Source of the DNA: Gracilariopsis chorda
Taxonomy: Eukaryota > Rhodophyta > Florideophyceae > Gracilariales > Gracilariaceae
NCBI GenBank assembly: GCA_003194525.1
Contig: NBIV01000133.1
Coordinates: 147,075 to 211,074 of the forward strand
Reading direction: 5' to 3'
Length of the DNA: 64,000 nucleotides
The notes under the pieces are model-generated. The model was not told where the DNA came from and ran no database searches. It saw only the letters and a list, made by a program, of their open reading frames with translations. Both the position numbers and the translations under genes were made by a program. The stretch's first letter is position 1, and each line of letters opens with the position of its first letter. Shown one piece after another: positions 1-9,796 of the stretch.

Positions 1-281
1 TCTGTGTCTCCTACATCGCCCAAGTAATAAAGATTGGGCTTTCGAGCTGTCATAAGAAAGCAATAACGCATCGTTTTCTAAATCAAGACCGTCATAGCAA
101 GATGTGACCTTACCATTGCTGCCAGGGTTCAGCTATGGTTGGTTTAAGCTATAAATGTAGCGGCAGCAAACCGAGTAGGTCTGGCCTGTGTTGCGAAGTC
201 TACGAAGTCATCGCTGGTTACAAGCATAGAATCGCTCAACCTAACACATAACCCCAACTTTTTATATCGTACTACTCGTTA

Positions 282-1187
282 TTAGGAGCATTGTAGAATC
301 GCAGCCGTCGGCATAGAAGGGCAGCTCTGACATATATAAACATAAACGCTGCCGGCATCTCCGAGACACAAATCGGTTCCATAGAAAGCTGCGTGTTTAG
401 GGCAGTGGTTCTCATCCCTCTCAATATCGCTTGGAGCCCAGCGGTAGTGGCTGCAGCCGTCACCGATATCACGACTCGAAACTGTAAGAAAGTAACGCAT
501 CTTCGAGCTACACTCACAGACTGGGATATCTTGCTCTTCCATGTCCTGAATATAGCTAGGAAAGCCTCCAATTTTGGTGCTGGGAGCAGCGGCAAACTGC
601 GAAAGATATGCATCCTCGCGGTACGACTCTATCAACCCAATGGCCTCAAAGTCCTCAGTCGCGTGAATTCGTAGCCATTCGTCGATAAGCTCCGAATCAG
701 TGTTTGGCTGAGCCGGATCACACTCAACCACACGTTCGGGAAACACTGCGCACTCACGAGGAATGTGCGAAGTGTTGTAAATGTCAGGAGACGTTGCAGG
801 CATTTCGTCTAGAAGAGGCCCGATTGCGTCAGCCTTTCGCCAAAACACATGAGTAAGCGGATCGGCACTTTCACCTTCGTGGTCTTCGCCACACCACAGA
901 AGCTGAAACAAATCCATTTCACCAGGAAAGATGAGTTCCGGAACATCCTTCTTTTTGAGTTGCAGAATGGGCACAAATACCTCCCCGTCTTGCGGACATT
1001 TCGGCCACTCTTCGTTTTCTGGCCAGGCAAACCTTCCGCCTACTTTGGATGCGAAAGGATCTGGAACAGCTGCCCTGCGCGGATGCAGTAGTACAGTTGT
1101 TCGCGTAGAAATCGCGAAATGGGTTGCGATATCCACTCGTGGGATGTATGTAGATGGAACTCTCGACATTGTAATGGATGCCAGCAT
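282..1187 (-). CDS. DUF1963 / YwqG-like protein
   Basis: A single-exon frame of 301 codons from a true ATG to TAA. The layout fits the DUF1963 (YwqG) family: a GGRFAWP motif at residues 50-56, Trp61, the FVPILQL segment at 71-77, FQLLWCGEDHE near 94-104, and a second glycine motif (KIGGFP, 205-210) followed by YIQD. The C-terminal part is Cys-rich, including a CxxC at 286-289. Family members are cytosolic proteins of unknown biochemical role found in bacteria and many protists. No signal peptide or membrane segment is visible. A second in-frame Met at residue 7 could be the real start. The length is close to the family norm and I see no break, so it looks functional. Family assignment is from motif memory; function is unknown. 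Confidence 0.7.
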   Translation of the reverse strand: MLASITMSRVPSTYIPRVDIATHFAISTRTTVLLHPRRAAVPDPFASKVGGRFAWPENEEWPKCPQDGEVFVPILQLKKKDVPELIFPGEMDLFQLLWCGEDHEGESADPLTHVFWRKADAIGPLLDEMPATSPDIYNTSHIPRECAVFPERVVECDPAQPNTDSELIDEWLRIHATEDFEAIGLIESYREDAYLSQFAAAPSTKIGGFPSYIQDMEEQDIPVCECSSKMRYFLTVSSRDIGDGCSHYRWAPSDIERDENHCPKHAAFYGTDLCLGDAGSVYVYICQSCPSMPTAAILQCS

Positions 1188-1750
1188 AACATCACCTCTG
1201 GTGGTGCCATTCTTCCTTAAGAAGCAGGTACCGTCATACTCCTCGGGTAGTCATCTTGTGCGCTCTTGCATTTCTGCATCGTGTGTCGCGCATGCAGGGG
1301 AGAAACCCAATAGAGATAGGGTCATTGTTGAGAAAATGCGTGCCCGACCGCTACCTTTGGCATCATAGATACCCGGGGAGGAAAGTGTAGCCGGAGAGAT
1401 CGCAAGTCTGCACCGTATGATGCTCTTTTCGGGATGCAGCTTTCTTCATAGCTGGCTTTGCCGAGAAATACCCCGAGATTTTCAGGCCGCCTGACTGTCG
1501 TAATACAGTTCTGCACTGAACTATGGCCCGGTTGAAGATATGGAAGTCATTGTCGCAAGTCAGACAAAGTCAAATTGTGGTACGGATGGGAAGAAGACGG
1601 CGTCGAGCTCCCAAATGTGCAGAATTATATGCTGCATTCAGTATTACAAGGGTAGGGCAAAGAACCCCATTCGGAGAAACTCAGAATTGCCTGCCAGGAC
1701 AGGGCTTTGTCCACCCAAATTACAAATAACTTCGATGGTCACGGACCGTC
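1188..1750. other. intergenic region
   Basis: Upstream flank of the DUF1963-like gene. Only short frames without recognisable protein features are present. The region between this gene and the next one also carries the hairpin cluster listed separately. Confidence 0.5.
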
Positions 1751-1925
1751 TTGTTCAGTATGTTCAAACTTTGAACATTCTACTGAACAAAACGTATTTA
1801 TCAGTCCAGTAACTTTGAACTTCAGTTATTGGACTGATAATTACAGGAAGTGCATTGCAATTATGTATCTACGGCGCGCAGTATCTAACTATCTACTGTA
1901 GTAGAATCTACAAAGTAGATACTGC
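1751..1925. repeat. cluster of three foldback hairpins
   Basis: Three unrelated inverted repeats lie within 175 bp. The first (1751-1768 with 1770-1790) has 18 paired bases, a 3-nt bulge and a 1-nt loop. The second (1800-1813 with 1825-1838) has 14-bp arms with one mismatch. The third (1878-1887 with 1916-1925) has perfect 10-bp arms around a smaller palindrome (1892-1905). There is no coding frame across them. They could be terminators, small-RNA precursors or relics of tiny transposons. Confidence 0.75.
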
Positions 1926-2143
1926 ACTGCAGTACCGTTTCGAAAGCATGGCGAGCAGCGCTTTCTCCTTCTTCGGCGGATTCTTGAGAGCGTTTGTCTT
2001 TCCCTTGGGTGCGACGGATTAAGGGCCCACTTTCTCAAGCTGGTTCTAGGGCTGTGCTGATGTATGACGAGGACACGGAGACTTCCGGGCGTTTCGTCTT
2101 CACACAATGAACAACGGGTAAACAGACGCAGTTTTTGCTGAAT

Positions 2144-2368
2144 TTAGCAACCAAGACCTCGTCCACCGCTCCATACTTCTCCAGTCCTGTACCGGAACGT
2201 CGAAAAGTTTGGGGAGCATAACCGCGTTCGTTCTGGTTTCGTCCACGATGAATACTGATGTAGCTGCACACAATTCTGAACTAGTACTGATTGGTGTATC
2301 GCATCAGCAGCCAGGAGCAGCTTTACAATGAAGAAGAGGATCACACTCAAGAACTTCATCATTTTCAT
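2144..2368 (-). CDS. possible small secreted protein
   Basis: A 74-codon frame with a true ATG. It begins with a convincing signal-peptide-like stretch: Met/Lys, then about 16 hydrophobic residues, then an Ala-Asp-Ala end near residue 23. The remaining roughly 50 residues are polar, contain three cysteines and match nothing I recognise. A second minus-strand frame (2035-2271) overlaps its 3' part, so the real product might continue by splicing or frameshift. Support comes only from the signal-like N-terminus; chance is a real alternative. Confidence 0.3.
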   Translation of the reverse strand: MKMMKFLSVILFFIVKLLLAADAIHQSVLVQNCVQLHQYSSWTKPERTRLCSPNFSTFRYRTGEVWSGGRGLGC

Positions 2369-4704
2369 GATGACGCACTCCTCTTGATTGCCCTAATAGT
2401 AGAAGTCCTACCTACCTAAAAAAGAGTTCACACAGAATTCAGTGATGATGACGTGCGCACTCATAAATTTGACTTCCCCTTCTCGTCAGTGAAGAGCCAA
2501 GTTGTGTCATCCTACCGCGGTATGCATGATTTGCAGGTTCAACTATGTGCACTTGGTCTCATCTCATCCACAGCACGACGCGCGCCCCGCTAATAGTGGC
2601 GGGAAGATTCGGCATGGGTTGCACACGAGATGAACACTAAAACAAATAAGAAACAGGTGCAGAAAATGTGAATGGAAAGAGTACCGTTGCACATGATGTG
2701 GTATTAGTCACTTGATCGGGCAGAGCTCGAACGATGATCGAAGAGAAGCATAAGCGGTGGATCACTAGCGTACATCATCCAGTTGTCTACCTCCCTCTCC
2801 TTCGAAGCGTCGGTGCTGTCACGCGCAGATTGTGCGGCGGAATGGTGCTGGCGCTGCATATGCGTGGGTGAGACTTGAAGTGGATGTGAAGCAATATTGA
2901 ACGGCGGGTGTGGCCCGCCTGTGTCGGCGCATAGCCCCGATGGTTTCGATGTGTTGGTGAGCATTAATCGCAGTTTGTTGAAGCCGTTATAACGACCAGA
3001 CGGGAACATGAGACTACGATGATCGGTGACGTTGAATGAACAGACGCTCGTTTCAGGGAAATGTGTAAAATAAAGAGATGGCTAACAAGCCGGGTGTTCG
3101 CAGGGCAATGAATGTCAGCGCTGACGGCTGCGCCGAGACAAAGCGGGCTGAGATTTATACAATGTGGAAGTTTCAGGAATGCTGCATGAAGACGTTTTCG
3201 GGGCATTGGAAGCACAAGGAATGGGTGAATGGGACAAGGATGTGAGACGGGCATTACGGCTGCGGCATTGGGCAACGCAGATTGGTCAGGCGACATCACC
3301 TAGGATGGACTGAAGACGAATCACAGCGCAAACGGAAGTACATTTGCGATGTGAGTGGAAGAAGCGAAAGCACATGAGAGTGTGAAAGGAGGGTTGGAAA
3401 GATCTCCGGTAGTAGAGATTGTGCGAATCTACTCTCGCAGTGAGCTCTCAACGTGTGTGCGGATGAAAGAGATGGTTGGAATGACGGCGCAGCTGATTCG
3501 CGGTTCCGACGAGCTGCGGCGCAGATAGAGCGGTATGCTAGGAACAGGTTAGGGTGTGGGAGGTGATTAGTCTACGTAGGAAGATAAAGCAATGATACTT
3601 GCAGCAAGGAAGGAAACAGGTGGTGAAGAACGGGCGCATGGAGCAGATATTTATTGAGGGGGGCTTTCATGTAAGCTGGACGACGTGTACCGTCGGCAAC
3701 CTGGACAAGTGTTTCAGGCTTGGTGACGTCAGCACGGTTTCGAGGGGACGAAAGAAGCGAACTACTATGGAAGAGATTGTTACCAAAAACGGTCACGTTC
3801 TATGCCTAACAAGTTTGTGGAGTTGGATAGGATTGCTAGCCCTGGGGCAGTGCGTGCAGAGAGCAGTAGATGGCGATCGGCGGCCATTGGCGGCGTGTTG
3901 AAAAAAGCAGAACGCGTACTCACCAACAGGGTTCGGTGGAAGACGAAACGGCGAGAAGGGCAGTGGAAGGATAGGGGTTGGGGTTGTGTTGAGAAGCGGT
4001 AGAGAAGAGCACTGAAGAATGACGAAGTACAAAAAGGGCTGCGAGAGGAGCTGCTGGAGGGGAACGTGTGGTGATGAACGATGTGCTGGACAAAAGAAGG
4101 GCAGCGCGGAGATTGAATCTGGGAGGGGTGTGCGGGTGAGGAACGAAGCGGCTGTGACACGGCGGCCGGAAGTACAGAGTAGTGATAAGGCAGAACGCAT
4201 GACAAGGCGCATTGGGGCGGCACCAGCCACACACAGCCCAAACGGGTGCATGTGAGTTTGGATGAATCGCGGCGATTGGACGAAGCGCGCCAACAGTCCG
4301 TGACGCTACCGTTTGACGCGTGAAGCGTCGCAAACGGGCCAATAGCAGCGTCTCCGCGAAGCGGCGCGGGTGCGGAGAGCATTATGCGACGACGCCTAAT
4401 TTAGTCGTCGTCACGCACCATTGCCGCCGTTGCGAGCGTCATCGCGCAACAAGCGGCGTGACTGCTCCGTTCGTTGCGCGCCAAGTGTTCACATTGCTCC
4501 ATTGCGACGCGCCGCTCAACGCGCGTGCGGCTTGTTTCTGTGCTCCATTTTGTCCGCCCATTGCCCTCCTTGCCGCCCAATAAGTCTCTGCCACCATCTC
4601 CGTCAGCTATATTGCTCTGCCGCGATACGTTTACTCTCCACACTTTGCTCCGGCCGTTGGTCATCTTCTTCTCCCACCGCCTCTAAACCTCACTTGCCTG
4701 CACA
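2369..4704. other. intergenic region with a purine/pyrimidine strand switch
   Basis: No protein I can support. From about 2,950 to 4,300 the plus strand is purine-rich (G/A); near 4,330-4,400 it switches to pyrimidine-rich and stays so into the carrier gene. Long minus-strand frames here (for example 3780-4382) are Ser/Pro/His-rich, lack family motifs and follow from this skew. The switch may mark a divergent promoter, with a CCAAT box at about 4,337-4,342, but I cannot name a gene on the minus side. Confidence 0.45.
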
Positions 4705-6138
4705 ATGGCCTCTTCCGTGGCCTTTTGCTCCTCGTTTAGCTTTAGCTCATCCTTGTATCAATCCGTTCGGAGCCCTTTTTCCGTTCGGTCGTGCCGCCCA
4801 TCACTCGTCACCGTCAGCAAACCCCCTGTTGCACGAATTGAGCCCCGCTTGCCACATGCGTCGCATCCAACACAGCATGGCAATACCCCGCCATCGCCAC
4901 CGTCCATGCCATTCTCCTTTTCCGTACCAATGCTTCGACACATGCTACTCACCGTCTTTGCTGCCGCTCTCACCTATCTTCCAGTACGATACGCCAGCTC
5001 AACCGCTCTCACTCATCCTGCAAACACAACAGTAGCACGTGCCTTTCCTCGTGCCACCACTCTAACACGCCCCCCTTCCACAATCACCCGAGTGAAACCG
5101 GCGTCTCGTTCTCCTTCGTCCGCCCACGATTCACACAGCTTGCAGGGCACATCCTTCACAGTAGCAGGCACGGCAGCCTTTCTAGCGAGTGCACTTGCCG
5201 TAACGATCACACATCCCATTGATACATTGAAGACCATGCGTCAGGCGCGTTCCAAGCCATCATCCAAAGGGAGAACAACGCTTCGTGAATTGTATAGGGG
5301 TGTATTTTCCAACGTTCTCAAGGAGGCTCCCAACGCAGCCATCTACCTGGCTACTTATGAATTGTTCAAAGTGTGGTTGATGAGTTTTGCACCACTTGCC
5401 GCGGCGCCTCTTGTCGCCATGTGTCTGGCTGGCATGTTGGGAGATGCAGTTGGAAGCGTTGTACGTGTGCCTGCGGAAATAGTGAACAAACGGCTTCAAC
5501 TGCAATTAAGTCCGACATGGCGCGATGCTGTGAACGATGCGTTTCTGACTGATGCGGGCGTTCAAAGCACGATTTCAGCATGGGCAGCGGTGCTATGGCG
5601 CGATGTGCCGTACGGAGGATTGCAGATTGCGTTGTACGAATGCGTGCGCCTTTCGTTGATGAGGGCTGGATATTCGGGGCTTGCATTCAGTGTGATTGCC
5701 GGAGCTGTGGCTGGTCTTTTTGCTTCCATTTTGACGACACCTGCGGATGTGCTTGTGACGCGGCTGAGTACGCAACCGCCGCAATGTTACTTGGAAACGA
5801 AACGGTACATGAGTGCGAGTGCGACGTTTCGACGCATCGTGCGCGACGAAGGGTTTTCAGCGTTGTGGACGGGTGCGATGCATCGAGGGCTGTTTTACAT
5901 GCCGATGATAGGATTGTTCTTTGCGGCGTACGAGGGGTTCAAGCATATGATTGTGAACCCGACGACGGTGCGCGCGGCGGTGAAGGCGTTTTGTTGTGGC
6001 GTGTTTGGGAAGTTTGGTTGGGTGGGTGCGGTTGTGAGCGGGGGGGTCAGTACGCCGATTTTGTTGGCGTTGGTTCTGACGGCGGTGAAGGGAGTTTTCG
6101 GACATGAGCGGCGGCGCACGACGACGGAGCGGTTGTGA
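4705..6138 (+). CDS. mitochondrial carrier family protein, S-adenosylmethionine carrier-like, plastid-type presequence
   Basis: A single-exon frame of 477 codons. The C-terminal two thirds carry the three signature repeats of the SLC25 family: PIDTLK at 171-176, PAEIVNKR at 256-263 and PADVLVTR at 346-353, each next to hydrophobic helices. The second repeat context (VRVPAEIV) and the third (TTPADV) are those of the S-adenosylmethionine carrier subgroup, which exchanges SAM for S-adenosylhomocysteine across organelle membranes. The first 150 or so residues are an extra Ser/Pro/Arg-rich extension with few acids, like a plastid transit peptide, followed by a short hydrophobic stretch near residues 75-95. 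Typical carriers are about 300 residues, so the extension is real extra length. Substrate is inferred from motif similarity; an unassigned organellar carrier is the alternative. The first half is C-rich and the second half G-rich on the coding strand. Confidence 0.85.
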   Translation: MASSVAFCSSFSFSSSLYQSVRSPFSVRSCRPSLVTVSKPPVARIEPRLPHASHPTQHGNTPPSPPSMPFSFSVPMLRHMLLTVFAAALTYLPVRYASSTALTHPANTTVARAFPRATTLTRPPSTITRVKPASRSPSSAHDSHSLQGTSFTVAGTAAFLASALAVTITHPIDTLKTMRQARSKPSSKGRTTLRELYRGVFSNVLKEAPNAAIYLATYELFKVWLMSFAPLAAAPLVAMCLAGMLGDAVGSVVRVPAEIVNKRLQLQLSPTWRDAVNDAFLTDAGVQSTISAWAAVLWRDVPYGGLQIALYECVRLSLMRAGYSGLAFSVIAGAVAGLFASILTTPADVLVTRLSTQPPQCYLETKRYMSASATFRRIVRDEGFSALWTGAMHRGLFYMPMIGLFFAAYEGFKHMIVNPTTVRAAVKAFCCGVFGKFGWVGAVVSGGVSTPILLALVLTAVKGVFGHERRRTTTERL

Positions 6139-8397
6139 CGGGGCATGCGGAGATAGCCGTTTTCGTTGGTTGTGCAGATATTTGAAGCGTAGATGTAGCG
6201 TTGAATCAAGGGGAACGAGTTGTTTGTATGGTTGTACACGGGTGTTGAGATTACTAGAGATAAAATTGGGTACGTGTGTGTTGTGTATGAAGCAGTGTCG
6301 CTGGTGTGATTGTGCGAGCAAATGTTGTGAAGCAGGTGGGCGTGTGTGTGGGCGTATAGTTGATTGATTGGAGAGTACAACGGTAAGGTGCAGGATGGAA
6401 GCTGGAGGGGAGGGGGTGCAACACAGATATGGCGAGCGACGGATGGGAAAAGACGCTCTTGAGAAGGGGTTGGACAAACGGCAGTGTGTGCGACAAGTAC
6501 TAAAAGACGCCTTGGAGTGTTTATGGGAGGCGTCAGAATTGGTGCGGTGGCCGGATGGTGCAAGTGTGCGAGGTGATGGGTGGAGGAATTTTGAGCGGTA
6601 CAGTAAGGTATGTACGATTTTGCGAATTAGGTCAAGAGGTGGTGGCGAGTGGGAGCATGGAGTAGAGTGGCAGTTGCGGATACGGTGGCAAAGCGGGTTG
6701 TGATGTGATGGACGAAAGTGTTAGACCTAACTGTTAACCCTAAAGCATTGCGAAGGCGCATAGCAAGGGTACGTGGGTGGCGGTGGGGGGTGGGTTTGGT
6801 GGGAGCGATGAGGCATGGAGAAGTAGGAGTGTGGCTCACAGGTGACGGGAGGGGGGGAGAGGTAAGGAACGAGAGTAGGTTGAAGAGCTATTTAAAAAGT
6901 TGAGCGGCGGTCGAGCTACATGGAATACGTAAATCGTGCGGGAAACGGTTAAGGGTTAGAAGGCTATTCCGTGTCGGAAGAGGGGGGGGGGGGAGGGTTG
7001 CGAGCGCAAGTTGAGGAAGAAGAGATGTCCCGACAGCGAAGATTGGAATGCGTGCATTTGAAGCTGCATCAACACGTCATCGGCAAGCTGTACAGCGCAA
7101 GACAGACTGGAAGTTGGCTCGCCGAATGTCGATTATCGCACCGAAGCCGTGCGGGTAGCAATCGTATCCACCGACGGTAGGTTATATCTGAACGGTCCAC
7201 AATTATGTACCCTTGGTATCTCTCACTCCATAGGTGTTGATATCGATATGATTGCAATGCTCATTTATTGTCAAGCACTGCGGGCACGGCCGTGCGATAA
7301 GCACGTTATATGGAAGAACTCGTGCTAGTACGGGTCACGGAGAAGCGAAAATGGGGCACGTCGCGTGTGGCTCGGGACCAATGTTGACCGCTGTGGTGCC
7401 CCGCGATGGGCACTGGTTCGCTACACAACTCACACGTGCGCTCCAACCGGTGTGAAGGCGACGTGGCGAGGACAAGTGCGGAGGCCGTGCCGCTTGGAAG
7501 GCGAAGCGACGTCGAAGCTAATGTACTGGATTGGCGGCGCCCCAAGCGGCAGCTCATTCGTCCCTTGTGGCGCGGCAGATATGTGTTATTTGCAGTCGCA
7601 TGTGTATGGATAGATATGTCTAGCTAGGGTACGATGATTGCGGCGCGCGCCAGCTGCGACGCGGGAAGTGTAAACACACACGTGTGCGACGGCAACACGT
7701 CCCCACGTGGGGCGGAATCCCTAAACGGCAGCGGAAAAGACGCCTCGCGCGCCCGCCTGTTTTGACGCCCTGCACGTCACATGTGTGCGCGCGCTGCTTT
7801 TCACATGTGCGCGCCCGCTCGCATTTGTGCGCACGCGGGAGGGCGCCGACTCCGCGCCCCCGCGCCTCCCGCGCCCCTGCGCCCCCGCGCGGAGGTGCGG
7901 CAGTGCGGGAGGCGCCAGCGCAGCGCCGGCGCAGGCGAGCAGCGCGCCGGGCGCTGGCGCGCGCACCCAACGCGCGCCGCGGCTCGAGCAAAAGACGTTG
8001 CCAACGGCGCCTTACAGTGGCGCCAGATATTTGTGTTGCGCCTCCGCGAGCGGACCTCCATGCGGCGCGTGCGCGGCGCGTGCCGGCGCCGCGCAATTGC
8101 GACGGCGCGTCTTTAGCGCGTGCGCCAAAATAGTTTGGCTTCTTGCCGAACCAAAAAAGACGCTCGACCGCGTCCACGTCGCGCTGCTTGCGCGCGCCCA
8201 TCGCCCCCCCCGCATCTGTGTCATTGCCGCCCTTGCTGCCTCCGCCGCCTCCGCCGCGCAGACTCATTCGCTCGTGCCCACCGTTCCAAATGCGCCCACC
8301 ACGTCGCACTTTCATTCGCTCTCTCTGCTTCCCCCTTCCCACCCCCATGCCTGTGCTGAGCTGGACGCAATACACCCCTACCCCCCTCCCAAATGCC
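6139..8397. other. intergenic region, G-rich then CpG-rich
   Basis: From 6,139 to about 7,050 the plus strand is strongly G-rich with no supported gene. From about 7,680 to 8,115 there is a very GC- and CpG-rich block full of GCGC words, immediately upstream of the aminotransferase promoter. It produces long overlapping Arg/Ala frames on both strands that I read as composition artefacts. Some 12-bp palindromes occur, for example near 7,284-7,297. Confidence 0.5.
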
Positions 8398-8405
8398 TAT
8401 AAAAA
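8398..8405 (+). promoter_or_regulatory. TATA box of the aminotransferase gene
   Basis: TATAAAAA followed by a GC-rich stretch, 131 bp upstream of the ATG at 8536. A start of transcription near 8,428 would give a 5' leader of about 105 nt. This is the strongest core-promoter match in the upstream region. Confidence 0.65.
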
Positions 8406-8535
8406 GCCCCGCCCCTCTGCGCCCTCCCCGTCTTCACATCTTCCCACCCCGCCCAAGCCCAGGCTTCGAGCCCCACCCTCCACATTCACGTCGTCAATCT
8501 CATCCCAAAATTTCTCTTTGTTTAGGACACACACC

Positions 8536-9796
8536 ATGGCGCCCAACTCTGTCCCCCAGCAACCTATCTCCGCCGATCGCGCTCTCGGCAACTTCTCCGC
8601 CGGTCCGGCATGTCTTTCCGATTGGGTTATGACAACCGCCGCCGCTGAGTTTTGCAACAAGAACAACACTGGCATGGGTATCATGGAGGTACGTTCCACC
8701 CATCTCCGTGTGTCACTACGCCGCCCCTTCCCCCTCTAACATCTTCCACTCCCCCCCCTCCTCCCTTCACTCGCACAATGTGTAGATGAGCCACCGAGAT
8801 GTTGGAGGACCCGTGCAGAACGCCATCTCCTCCGCCACTGACAAGCTCCGCATCATGCTCGACGTCCCGGACAACTACCACATCCTCTTCATGCAGGGCG
8901 GTGCCCACGGCCAGTTTGCCGCCATCGCACTCAACCTTATGGGTGACCGCACTCAAGCCGACTATGTCGTCACAGGCTACTGGAGTCAGAGGGCAATGAA
9001 CGAGGCCAGCAAGTACTGCAACGTCCGTTTCGCCTATGACGGTGCCAAACACAGCTTCCAGACCATCCCGCCTGTGTCAGAGTGGAACATTTCCCCGGAC
9101 AGTGCCTACGTTCACATCTGTGCCAACGAGACCATCCACGGCTTGGAGTTCCTGGAAGACCCCCAACTACCCGAAGGCAGTCCCGTACTGGTGGGCGATT
9201 TCACCTCAACTCTGCTGTCGCGCCGCATCAACATCAGTCGCTACGGCTGCATCTACGCCTCGGGTGGAAAGAATCTGGGCCCAGCCGGTGTCACTGCTGT
9301 CATTGTTCGAGATGACTTGCTTAACAGGCAGTTGCCTACGTGCCCCTCTGTGCTGTCATACACCACCATGGCGAACAGTAAGCCCGTCGCCTCTCTGTAT
9401 AATACGCCGCCCACTTTCCTCATCTACATGGTGGACCTCGTGCTCAAGGACAACATGAACAATGGAGGCATTGATGGTCTAGAGCAACGTGCCAAGAACC
9501 GTGCCAGTCGGGTGTACGACGTCATCGAGCATTCTAACGGCTTCTATTCGCTCAAGTGTAGCGACGCAGACCACCGCTCACGCATGAATGTTCCATTCCG
9601 CATTGGGGGTGGTGACGTGGCCATGGAAGAATTGTTCTGCGCTGAGGGGTCGCAGAGGGGACTGTTGCAATTGTTCTGTCATCCGCTCTTCCCGGGCTGC
9701 AGGATCACCCTCTACAACGGTATCCCGGATGCGGCTGTTGATGCGCTGGTGGAGCACATGGTGGACTTCCAAACCAAGCACTGCGGCCGTGCTTAG
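8536..9796 (+). CDS. PSAT: phosphoserine aminotransferase (two exons: 8536-8688, 8786-9796)
   Basis: The exons join in phase 0 into 387 codons, the normal length for the enzyme. It converts 3-phosphohydroxypyruvate and glutamate to phosphoserine and 2-oxoglutarate in serine synthesis, using pyridoxal phosphate. The start (FSAGPA near residue 20) and the split motif GMGIME/MSHRD across the junction are the family's conserved N-terminal region. The Schiff-base lysine is Lys213 in GGKNLGPAG. The later GGID and C-terminal substrate-binding segments are intact. There is no presequence, so a cytosolic location is likely although the family is plastidial in land plants. The ATG context (cacaccATGG) is favourable and a TATA box lies upstream. 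No break is seen. Confidence 0.93.
8689..8785 (+). other. intron of the aminotransferase gene
   Basis: A 97-bp intron starting GTACGT and ending TGTAG after a C/T-rich tract. Removing it restores the family motif exactly (Glu-Met junction), and the unspliced frame runs into a stop about 50 bp further on. This is the only intron I can place with confidence in the window. Confidence 0.92.

Noticed and set aside
3780-4382. A 200-codon minus-strand frame upstream of the carrier gene
   Set aside because: Ser/Pro/His-rich composition follows from the pyrimidine-rich strand; other frames of the same strand are equally open and no domain is present.
5857-6563. Two overlapping 206- and 222-codon minus-strand frames over the 3' end of the carrier gene
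   Set aside because: They are antisense to a well-supported gene and reflect its G-rich coding strand.
6721-6960. Telomere-like words (TTAACCCTAA and TTAAGGGTTAG)
   Set aside because: Only isolated single copies, no tandem array, and genes lie on both sides.
7620-8375. A 251-codon minus-strand frame and overlapping plus-strand frames of 149-205 codons
   Set aside because: They lie in the GC-extreme block, consist almost wholly of Arg, Ala, Gly and Pro, and overlap in many frames at once, as expected when stop codons are rare by composition.
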